In this document: in pieces, positions 57,549 through 64,000 of the stretch | Position numbering within the stretch: position 1 is the stretch's first letter | Layout of the letters: each line of letters starts with the position of its first letter | From: Pseudomonadota bacterium | Lineage (GTDB): Bacteria > Pseudomonadota > Alphaproteobacteria > Acetobacterales > Acetobacteraceae | Reading direction: 5' to 3' | DNA length: 64,000 nt | Assembly (NCBI GenBank): GCA_021805565.1 | Contig: JAJZFA010000030.1 | Span: forward strand, 1 to 64,000 | Translations under genes and position numbers: made by a program | Notes under the pieces: model-generated | The model's input: the letters and a program-made list of their open reading frames with translations, nothing else | Told to the model about the DNA's origin: nothing | Databases searched by the model: none

Positions 57549-59282
57549 ATGGCCACACTCAATAAAATCATCGGCTCGGTTTTGGCAACAGCGCTGGCGA
57601 GCGGCGCTTGCGCAACAGCCACTTTCGCCGGAGAAGTAACGGACTATAGTCCGGTGACGCAACAACGGCTCGATAACCCGGAACCGGGCAACTGGCTTTT
57701 ATACCGGCACGGCTATAACGGCCAGGGCTTCAGCCCGCTGAAGCAGATCGACGCCGGCAACGTAAAATCCCTCGTACCCGTCTGGACATTCTCCACCGGG
57801 GTCAACGAGGGGCACGAAGCACCCCCGATGGTGAACAACGGCACGATGTTCGTTGCCACTCCATACGGCCAGGTTCTGGCACTGAACGCCAAAACCGGCG
57901 ACCTGATATGGCGCTATAAACACGCCTTGCCGGAAGACCTGTTCCAGCTTCACCCGACCAGCCGTGGGGTTGCGTTATGGGGCGATAAACTGTTCCTGGC
58001 CGCGACCGACGATCACCTGATCGCGATCGATGCGAAGACCGGCAAGGAAGTCTGGAACACCAAGGTTCAGGACTACCAGAAAGGCCAGTACATGACGCTG
58101 GAACCGCTGGTCGTGAACGGCAAGGTCATGATCGGCGGATCGGGCGGCGAATACGGCGTGCGCGGCTATGTCGCCGCATTCGATGCGGACTCCGGCAAGG
58201 AATTATGGCGCACCTATACCGTTCCGGCGCCAGGCGAACCCGGCAGCAATACGTGGTCGGGAGATGACTGGAAAAATGGCGGCGGATCGGTCTGGATCAC
58301 CGGGACCTACGACCCGAAGCGTAACATCGCCTACTGGGGCGTCGGCAATGCCGCACCCTGGCCCGGCGACCAGCATCCCGGCGACAATCTCTACACAAGT
58401 TCGGTCATCGCCCTGAATCCGGACAACGGCAAAATCATCGGATTTCATCAGTATCACCCGAACGATTCGTGGGACTGGGACGAGATCGATTCCCCGATCC
58501 TGATCGACAACCTCAGCTATAAAGGACAGACCTTCGACGGCCTGGTCCATCCCGGACGCGACGGCTATCTGTGGGTGCTGAAACAAGATGCCGAAGGGAT
58601 CGGCTTCGTCTATGGCGAACCGTTCGTCGGCCAGAATGCCTTCAAAAGCATCGATGCCAAAACCGGCCGCCCGGATGTCGATCCCGAACACAAGCCAACC
58701 ACCGGAAAGCCCGTTTCGTTCTGCCCGTCGCTGTGGGGCGGCAAGGACTGGCCGTCCGCGTCGTACAACCCCGATACGAAGCTGCTCTACATTCCGGCCA
58801 ATAACAACATGTGCGAAACGATCGAGGGACAGAAACAAAAACTCGTCGTCGGCCAGCTCTGGCTCGGTGCCGACGCCGAACACGCCAAACTGCTTCCGGG
58901 CAGCGACCATATCGGCGAACTACAGGCATGGAACGTCGAGACCGGCAAGCAAGTGTGGATGCATCCATTCGAGAAGTCGCAACTGTTTGCCTCGACCCTG
59001 ACGACGGCCGGCGATCTTGTGTTCGTCGGCGGAACGAACGATCGGATGTTCCGAGCATTCGATGCCAAAACGGGCAAGCTGCTGTGGGAGCAGAAGACGA
59101 ATTCCGGTATCATGGGAATGCCGGTCGCCTATGAGGTCGATGGCCAGGAATACATCGCGATCCAGTCCGGCTGGGGCGTCGATGCCCAGCGTATTCAAGG
59201 CATGCTGGCCGACACCGACCTGAAACTGAACGCCGACGTGCCGCAAGGCGGCGTGGTCTGGGTCTTCGCCGTCAAACGCTAG
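57549..59282 (+). CDS. PQQ-dependent alcohol dehydrogenase with lanthanide-type active site
   Basis: The 577-aa quinoprotein has a Sec signal peptide and an eight-bladed propeller with W-motif repeats (L-N-A-K-T-G-D-L-I-W, I-D-A-K-T-G-K-E-V-W, F-D-A-K-T-G-K-L-L-W). The catalytic Asp is in N-D-S-W-D-W-D-E (Asp309), and the residue two positions on is also Asp (311), the lanthanide-coordinating position of XoxF-type enzymes; Ca enzymes have Ala there. The vicinal Cys pair of classic methanol dehydrogenases is absent (L-H-P-T-S-R-G instead). It would oxidise alcohols to aldehydes in the periplasm. No cytochrome c gene is adjacent. Confidence 0.9.
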   Translation: MATLNKIIGSVLATALASGACATATFAGEVTDYSPVTQQRLDNPEPGNWLLYRHGYNGQGFSPLKQIDAGNVKSLVPVWTFSTGVNEGHEAPPMVNNGTMFVATPYGQVLALNAKTGDLIWRYKHALPEDLFQLHPTSRGVALWGDKLFLAATDDHLIAIDAKTGKEVWNTKVQDYQKGQYMTLEPLVVNGKVMIGGSGGEYGVRGYVAAFDADSGKELWRTYTVPAPGEPGSNTWSGDDWKNGGGSVWITGTYDPKRNIAYWGVGNAAPWPGDQHPGDNLYTSSVIALNPDNGKIIGFHQYHPNDSWDWDEIDSPILIDNLSYKGQTFDGLVHPGRDGYLWVLKQDAEGIGFVYGEPFVGQNAFKSIDAKTGRPDVDPEHKPTTGKPVSFCPSLWGGKDWPSASYNPDTKLLYIPANNNMCETIEGQKQKLVVGQLWLGADAEHAKLLPGSDHIGELQAWNVETGKQVWMHPFEKSQLFASTLTTAGDLVFVGGTNDRMFRAFDAKTGKLLWEQKTNSGIMGMPVAYEVDGQEYIAIQSGWGVDAQRIQGMLADTDLKLNADVPQGGVVWVFAVKR

Positions 59283-59455
59283 ACCGCGACAAGCCGGCCG
59301 GAATAACGGAATGCGTGCCAGCGTAACGGATCGCCAGACAAGGAACGATTCGATACGCTGGCCGGCCGGAATTGGCGCGCGCCGCCGGAACTGCCGAAAC
59401 CGTTACTTTTGGAGAATAGAATGCGCCGCCGCGACCCCCAGGCGCTAAAATGATT

Positions 59456-59483
59456 TTGACCCACACGCGAATGGGTTTATAAA
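59456..59483 (+). promoter_or_regulatory. Candidate sigma-70 promoter of the Mo oxidoreductase operon
   Basis: TTGACC (59456-59461) and TATAAA (59478-59483) with a 16-bp spacer lie in the 415-bp gap between the PQQ gene and the [2Fe-2S] subunit gene, 215 bp before its start. No gene or clear RNA structure is visible in the rest of this gap. Confidence 0.4.
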
Positions 59484-59697
59484 GACTGAAAGATATCCGG
59501 ATCGTAAACCGGAAGATAAGGTAGGCAAATATCGGCAGATGCCTGCCATTACGGACGGACGCCGGGAATGCTGCACCGCGAAAGGCTTGTTCCTGGATTT
59601 GACCGGAACGAACCTCTTGGTGCGCTTTCCGCGGAAGGCAGCGGCCGCCGGCGACAAGCAAACGCCTTAACATTGCGACAGAAGGGACGTCCAAGCC

Positions 59698-60150
59698 ATG
59701 ATCGAGGTAACAGTCAATGGACAAAAACATAGCTGGGATGGCGATCCAGCATTGCCGCTGCTTTGGTATCTGCGCGACGAAGCGGGGCTGACCGGGACAA
59801 AATTCGGCTGCGGCGCGGCATTGTGCGGCGCCTGCACCGTCCATGTCGATGGAGAGGCTGCGCGGTCGTGCATTACCGCCATGTCCGCCGTCGCCGGAAC
59901 CAAAATCACCACGATCGAGGGACTCGATCCGCACGGCAACCATCCAGTTCAGAAAGCATGGCGGGAAGCCAATGTGCCGCAATGCGGATACTGTCAGGCC
60001 GGGCAGATCATGCAGGCCTCGGCGCTGTTGCAGCAGAATCCGCACCCGTCGCGCGAGGAAATCCGCGACACCATGGCCGGCAACATCTGCCGGTGCGGGT
60101 GCTACCAACGAATCGAAACGGCTGTGCATCTCGCCTCGACGGGAACCTGA
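59698..60150 (+). CDS. [2Fe-2S] small subunit of a molybdenum oxidoreductase (IorA type)
   Basis: The 150-aa protein has the two cluster domains of xanthine dehydrogenase-family small subunits: the plant-type site [12 protein letters not shown] ... C (about 42-62) and the alpha-helical site C-G-Y-C-Q-A-G-Q ... C-R-C-G-C-Y (about 100-140). The G-A-A-L-C-G-A-C spacing fits the isoquinoline 1-oxidoreductase/periplasmic aldehyde dehydrogenase group. It has no signal peptide, so it is probably exported bound to the TAT-tagged large subunit encoded 3 bp downstream. Confidence 0.95.
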   Translation: MIEVTVNGQKHSWDGDPALPLLWYLRDEAGLTGTKFGCGAALCGACTVHVDGEAARSCITAMSAVAGTKITTIEGLDPHGNHPVQKAWREANVPQCGYCQAGQIMQASALLQQNPHPSREEIRDTMAGNICRCGCYQRIETAVHLASTGT

Positions 60151-60153
60151 GCC

Positions 60154-62445
60154 ATGGAAAACCTTATTGCTCCACGAATTGAAATTGTCTCCCGCCGGGC
60201 GATTCTGCGCGGCCTGGGGATTACGGCCGGCCTCGTACTCGCCGCCCCTGTACTGTCCCGTAAGGGAATGGCCGCCTACGCGACCGGCGCGGATAAAATG
60301 CCGCATGGCACGGTCAACGATCCCCGCGTGTTCGTGGCGATCGCCCCCGACGGCACCGTCACCATCATCGCCGCGCGCTCGGAAATGGGAACCGGTATCC
60401 GCACCAGCCTGCCGATGGTCGTCGCCGATGAGATGGAGGCCGACTGGTCGCGTGTGCACGTGCGCCAGGCGCCCGGCGACGAAGCGAAATACGGCAACCA
60501 GGACACCGACGGATCGCGCAGCACGCGCCATTTCCTGATTCCGATGCGTCAGGTCGGCGCCGCGGCCCGCATGATGCTGGAAGCGGCCGCCGCCGCGCAG
60601 TGGAATGTTCCGGTGACCGAGGTCAAGGCGGTCAACCACGAAGTCGTCCACGCCAAGACCGGACGCAAACTTGGCTTCGGCGCACTGGCCACGGCCGCCG
60701 CCGCGCAACCGGTCATCGAGGTATCGCAGCTTCGGCTGAAGGATCCGAAAGACTTCCGGTACATCGGCAAAGGTACTGTCGGCATTGTCGATCTGCACGA
60801 CATCACCACGGGTCAAGCGATGTACGGCAGCGACACGCGCCTGCCGAATATGAAGTATGCCGTTATCGCCCGACCGCCGGTCGTCGGCGGCAAGCTGGTG
60901 TCGTTCGACGCCGCGGACGCGATGAAAGTCTCCGGTGTGGAAAAGGTGATGGAGGTCAAAGCCTGGCCTTGGCCCTCCAAGTTTCAGCCGGTGGGCGGCG
61001 TCGCGGTCATCGCGCGCAATACCGGTGCGGCGATCATGGGGCGCGACGCCCTGAAAATCGTGTGGGACGACGGACCCAACGCCACTTATGATTCAGTCGC
61101 TTACCGCACCGAACTGGAAGAAGCCGCGCGCAAGCCGGGCGACGTGGTCCGAAACAACGGCGATGCCGATGCGGCGTTGAAATCCGCCGATAAAGTGGTG
61201 GTGGGCGAATACTACTTGCCGCATCTCGCGCATGCCAGCATGGAAACACCGGTCGCGACCGCGCACGTGGCCGACGGCAAGGCGGAAATCTGGGCGCCCG
61301 TGCAAAGCCCCGGCGGAACGCGGGAAGACGTGGCCAAAACCCTCGGTATTCCGGTGGAAAATGTCACCGTGAACGTCACCCTGCTGGGGGGCGGATTCGG
61401 CCGGAAGTCGAAATGCGATTTCGCGCTGGAAGCCGCATTGCTGTCGCAGGCCATCGGTGCGCCCGTCAAAGTGCAATGGACGCGGGAAGACGATATCCGG
61501 CACGACTTCTACCATACTGTCTCGGCCGAACGGATCGAAGCCGGCATCAAGGACGGCAAGGTGGTGGCATGGCGTCATCGCAGCGTCGCGCCGTCCATCC
61601 TGTCCACTTTCGTGCCAGGCGCCAAGCATGAAATGCCGATCGAACTGGGCATGGGCTTTGTCGATCTTCCGTTCGATATCGCCAACATCCGTTGCGAAAA
61701 CCCCGAGGCCGCCGCACATACTCGCATCGGCTGGTTCCGCTCCGTCTCCAACATACCCCACGCCTTCGCGGTGCAGACGATGGTCGCCGAAATCGCGCAT
61801 GAACTGGGGCGCGATCCGAAGGACATGCTGCTGGAATTGATCGGCCCGGCGCGCCTTGTCGATCTTGGTCCCTCGGTGAAGGATCTGTGGGACTACGGCG
61901 AACCGCTGGCCAGCTATCCGAACGACACCGGCCGCCTGCGCGGCGTGGTGGAACTGGTCGCCGAGAAAGGCGAGTGGAACCGGCCGGTGCCGAAGGGACA
62001 CGGGCTCGGCATCGCGGTCCATCGCAGCTTCGTCAGCTATGTCGCGACGATCGTGGAGGTCGCGGTGGACGCCAAGGGCAATCTGACAATCCCGCGCGTC
62101 GATACCGCGATCGATTGCGGCACCTTCGTCAATCCGGAGCGTATTCGCTCGCAGATCGAGGGGGCGGCGATCATGGGCATAAGCCTGGCCAAATACGGCG
62201 AGGTGACGTTCAAGGACGGCCGCGCTGTGCAGGGGAACTTCGACGGTTTCCAGGTTGCCCGGATTGGGGATTCGCCGATGGTGACGAATGTCCATATCGC
62301 CCCATCCGGCCCCGATGTGCCGCCGAGTGGCGTCGGCGAACCAGGGCTTCCGCCGTTTGCTCCGGCACTGTGCAACGCCATCTTCGCGGCGACCGGCAAA
62401 CGAGTCCGGAACCTGCCGATCGGCAAGCAGCTCGAAGGGGCCTGA
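60154..62445 (+). CDS. Periplasmic molybdenum oxidoreductase large subunit (IorB/aldehyde dehydrogenase type)
   Basis: The 763-aa protein has a twin-arginine signal (V-S-R-R-A-I-L-R-G-L-G-I) and the split molybdopterin domains of the IorB group: E-M-G-T-G-I-R-T-S-L near residue 85, Q-S-P-G-G-T-R, L-L-G-G-G-F-G-R-K, A-H-T-R-I-G-W-F-R-S-V, and the catalytic Glu in P-S-G-V-G-E-P-G-L-P. In acetic acid bacteria such enzymes, with a cytochrome c subunit, oxidise aldehydes to acids in the periplasm. Here it follows the PQQ alcohol dehydrogenase, which would supply the aldehyde. No cytochrome subunit is encoded next to it. Confidence 0.92.
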   Translation: MENLIAPRIEIVSRRAILRGLGITAGLVLAAPVLSRKGMAAYATGADKMPHGTVNDPRVFVAIAPDGTVTIIAARSEMGTGIRTSLPMVVADEMEADWSRVHVRQAPGDEAKYGNQDTDGSRSTRHFLIPMRQVGAAARMMLEAAAAAQWNVPVTEVKAVNHEVVHAKTGRKLGFGALATAAAAQPVIEVSQLRLKDPKDFRYIGKGTVGIVDLHDITTGQAMYGSDTRLPNMKYAVIARPPVVGGKLVSFDAADAMKVSGVEKVMEVKAWPWPSKFQPVGGVAVIARNTGAAIMGRDALKIVWDDGPNATYDSVAYRTELEEAARKPGDVVRNNGDADAALKSADKVVVGEYYLPHLAHASMETPVATAHVADGKAEIWAPVQSPGGTREDVAKTLGIPVENVTVNVTLLGGGFGRKSKCDFALEAALLSQAIGAPVKVQWTREDDIRHDFYHTVSAERIEAGIKDGKVVAWRHRSVAPSILSTFVPGAKHEMPIELGMGFVDLPFDIANIRCENPEAAAHTRIGWFRSVSNIPHAFAVQTMVAEIAHELGRDPKDMLLELIGPARLVDLGPSVKDLWDYGEPLASYPNDTGRLRGVVELVAEKGEWNRPVPKGHGLGIAVHRSFVSYVATIVEVAVDAKGNLTIPRVDTAIDCGTFVNPERIRSQIEGAAIMGISLAKYGEVTFKDGRAVQGNFDGFQVARIGDSPMVTNVHIAPSGPDVPPSGVGEPGLPPFAPALCNAIFAATGKRVRNLPIGKQLEGA

Positions 62446-62550
62446 CGGGCCACCCGCGGAGTATAACCCTGTCGCGCTGTTGGGTATTTCCCCGGCGCGG
62501 CAGGCTCCTACCAGACCTGCAACGCACAAAACGGTGCGCTGCCGCGTTGT

Positions 62551-63522
62551 TCAGCCGGCGCGGCCAGACACGGCGTCGATCCGGGCGACCAGATCGGCCG
62601 GCAATGGCCCCGCCTTCGCCGCCGCGATGCACCCGGCCAGTTCGCTCCGGTTCTTCACGCCCAGCACCAGCGTATCGATCGGCAGCGCCAGCGCGTAGCG
62701 ATGCGCGACAATCGCCGGGTCTTCGCCAAGTTCGGCGCACAGCGCCCGGAATCCGGCGGCCAGGCGGTAATCCCGCACCTCCGGATGATCCGCCGGCAGA
62801 TCCCGGTCGATGGCGGCGGTCAGCGCGCCCGCCTGCACCGCCCTGATACCCATGATTCCGACGCCATTGGACCGAGCAGTTGCGATGATTGTGCGGGGCT
62901 TGGCCGGTCCATTGTAAAACTTCAGCCCGCCCGGCGAGTCCAGCAGGTTGGCGATGCATTGCACCGCCGCCGGTTTCGGGTCTTCCGCCAGAACCTCGAT
63001 CATCGCATCCGGATGGCCAATTCCGGTCAGGCCCCAGGCGCCGATCAGCCCCTCGGCTTTCAGCTTCTCGAACGCAGGCCGGACATGCGACCGGAACAGC
63101 GGTAGCGGGGTCAGCCGGCTGACATCCGCCGCGTTCCACATCGGGTCCCCGTCCGGCACGAGGTTGGAGTGCAGGAAGAAAATATCCAACCTGTCCCGCT
63201 GCAACAGTCGCAGGCTTGTCTCGATCGACTGGCGCAACAGGCCATGAACCCGGTCAGGCGCGGGGTTGCCCAGATTGCATTTACTGGTAATCCGCAAACC
63301 GTCCGGCAACCGGCCGCCGAACGCCAGGCCGACGATATGTTCGGCCTTTCCGTCGCCATAGCGCGGCGCCAGGTCCAGCAGGTTGATACCGGCCGCCACG
63401 GCAGCGTGGACGGTGGCGACGCATTCATCTTCCGTTGTCTGGCCCCACAGCATACCAAGCCCGCCGCCGCCCAGCGTCAGCGTGGAAACCGGGAACAGGG
63501 AACCGAACGGGTGCAAATGCAT
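62551..63522 (-). CDS. Aldo/keto reductase
   Basis: The 323-aa protein is an AKR with the full catalytic set: Asp and Tyr in L-L-D-L-A-P-R-Y-G-D-G-K-A-E, Lys in I-T-S-K-C-N-L-G, and His in D-I-F-F-L-H-S. The N-terminal L-G-G-G-G-L-G-M and the C-terminal L-V-L-G-V-K-N-R-S-E-L fit the NADPH-binding site. It reduces aldehydes or ketones in the cytoplasm; substrate unknown. ATG 63522 has an AGGAGG site. It is convergent with the Mo oxidoreductase operon, with 105 bp between. Confidence 0.9.
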   Translation of the reverse strand: MHLHPFGSLFPVSTLTLGGGGLGMLWGQTTEDECVATVHAAVAAGINLLDLAPRYGDGKAEHIVGLAFGGRLPDGLRITSKCNLGNPAPDRVHGLLRQSIETSLRLLQRDRLDIFFLHSNLVPDGDPMWNAADVSRLTPLPLFRSHVRPAFEKLKAEGLIGAWGLTGIGHPDAMIEVLAEDPKPAAVQCIANLLDSPGGLKFYNGPAKPRTIIATARSNGVGIMGIRAVQAGALTAAIDRDLPADHPEVRDYRLAAGFRALCAELGEDPAIVAHRYALALPIDTLVLGVKNRSELAGCIAAAKAGPLPADLVARIDAVSGRAG

Positions 63523-63663
63523 GGATAGCCTCCTTTGACCGTTCCCGGTCAGTCGCAGGTCGCGGACCATCGGTCCAGAGGCGATGTATCGCGAACCATC
63601 GCACCAAATGGGGTTCGCCGGAATTCACGCGACAACGGACCGGCGCCGCGCCATTGTCGCGGC

Positions 63664-64000
63664 ATGCGCCGTATTCTGCCGTTGGTCGTCCTGATCGCCC
63701 TTGCCGCCGCCGGGTTCATTCTGTTGCGCGGCGTCGGCTGGGACAGCCTGGCGCGCCATCAGGGACAGGTGACCGCCTGGGTATCCGGTCATCCCATCGG
63801 GTCCGCGGTTCTGTTCGTGATCGCCTATATCCTGACGGCCGCTTTGTCGCTGCCGCAGGCAACCGTGCTGACGGTGGCCGGCGGGTTGCTGTTCGGTTCG
63901 GTCACCGGTTGCGCCCTGACCGTGACCGGGGCGACGATCGGGGCATCCATCCTGCTGGTGGCCGTCCGTTCCGCCTTCGCGCAAACCCTGGACCGCCAGC
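63664..64000 (+). CDS. TVP38/TMEM64-family membrane protein (5' part, runs off the window)
   Basis: A 112-codon open frame continues past the right edge. It begins with a membrane helix (L-P-L-V-V-L-I-A-L-A-A-A-G-F) and then shows S-L-P-Q-A-T-V-L-T-V-A-G-G-L-L-F-G and G-A-T-I-G-A-S-I-L-L, the SNARE-associated/VTT domain motif of the DedA-related TVP38/TMEM64 family. It is an inner-membrane protein of unclear function, perhaps lipid scrambling. It is divergent from the aldo/keto reductase gene. Confidence 0.85.
   Translation, partial: MRRILPLVVLIALAAAGFILLRGVGWDSLARHQGQVTAWVSGHPIGSAVLFVIAYILTAALSLPQATVLTVAGGLLFGSVTGCALTVTGATIGASILLVAVRSAFAQTLDRQ

Noticed and set aside
59283-59697. Small gene or RNA in the 415-bp gap after the PQQ gene
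   Set aside because: No frame with a start signal and coding-like composition, and no strong structure; only a candidate promoter was kept.

Overview
The window is 64 kb of high-GC, gene-dense DNA from an alphaproteobacterium. Several traits point to Rhodospirillales and most likely Acetobacteraceae, by inference only: the NDUFA12 - mlaD - DUF2155 gene order, many molybdenum hydroxylases, a pyrroloquinoline-quinone (PQQ) alcohol dehydrogenase next to a Mo/[2Fe-2S] aldehyde-type oxidoreductase, and a VPEP-type PEP-CTERM protein. I see no rRNA, tRNA, CRISPR array, prophage or intact insertion sequence.

Layout. 0-4.6 kb: a TSCPD protein derived from class II ribonucleotide reductase, then a tight operon NDUFA12, mlaD, a 73-aa protein, DUF2155, otsB and a haloacid dehalogenase. 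4.7-9 kb: a secreted Gly-rich protein, an unknown 316-aa protein, and a ClC channel divergent from a MarR regulator. 9-13 kb: DUF3034, an exported truncated haemoglobin, a cupredoxin and a GGDEF/EAL protein. 13.4-23.7 kb: a taurine/nitrate-type ABC transporter, uvrB, a polyprenyl-P sugar transferase, an MFS transporter, a CinA-like protein and a metallophosphoesterase. 23.8-30.1 kb: an ACMSD-type amidohydrolase and a five-gene operon (extradiol-type VOC protein, RidA, HpaH-like hydratase, molybdenum hydroxylase, RraA-like aldolase) that reads like an aromatic or N-heteroaromatic meta-cleavage route. 30.2-36.8 kb: msrB, a PEP-CTERM SGNH esterase, an orphan molybdenum hydroxylase, an SDR and a glyoxalase-like protein. 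36.9-43.5 kb: an F420 locus with fused fbiC, three luciferase-like (F420-type) oxidoreductases, DUF2478 and a second msrB. 43.5-49.1 kb: an HNH nuclease and a giant CheB-CheR-PAS-kinase-REC-REC-LuxR gene cut by an in-frame amber codon. 49.1-63.5 kb: a PQQ-associated ABC module, an MfnB-FolB fusion, a pterin dehydratase-like gene, an M20 hydrolase, a PPOX F420-type enzyme, a Rieske protein, a PQQ dehydrogenase with a lanthanide signature, a periplasmic Mo oxidoreductase and an aldo/keto reductase. The right edge holds the start of a TVP38/TMEM64 gene.

How the parts may work together (inference). The right third suggests periplasmic alcohol to aldehyde to acid oxidation by a lanthanide-type quinoprotein and a Mo enzyme, beside genes related to methanofuran/methanopterin synthesis, as in methylotrophs. 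F420 recurs: fbiC, three LLM enzymes and one PPOX protein.

The most unusual non-coding signal is a family of dispersed double-hairpin repeats of about 115 bp at 4.6, 13.1-13.4, 30.3 and 35.0 kb, with deleted relatives at 16.6 and 42.9 kb. Stem pairs covary between copies, one locus carries a 114-bp tandem duplication, and several copies abut or supply the stop codon of the neighbouring gene.
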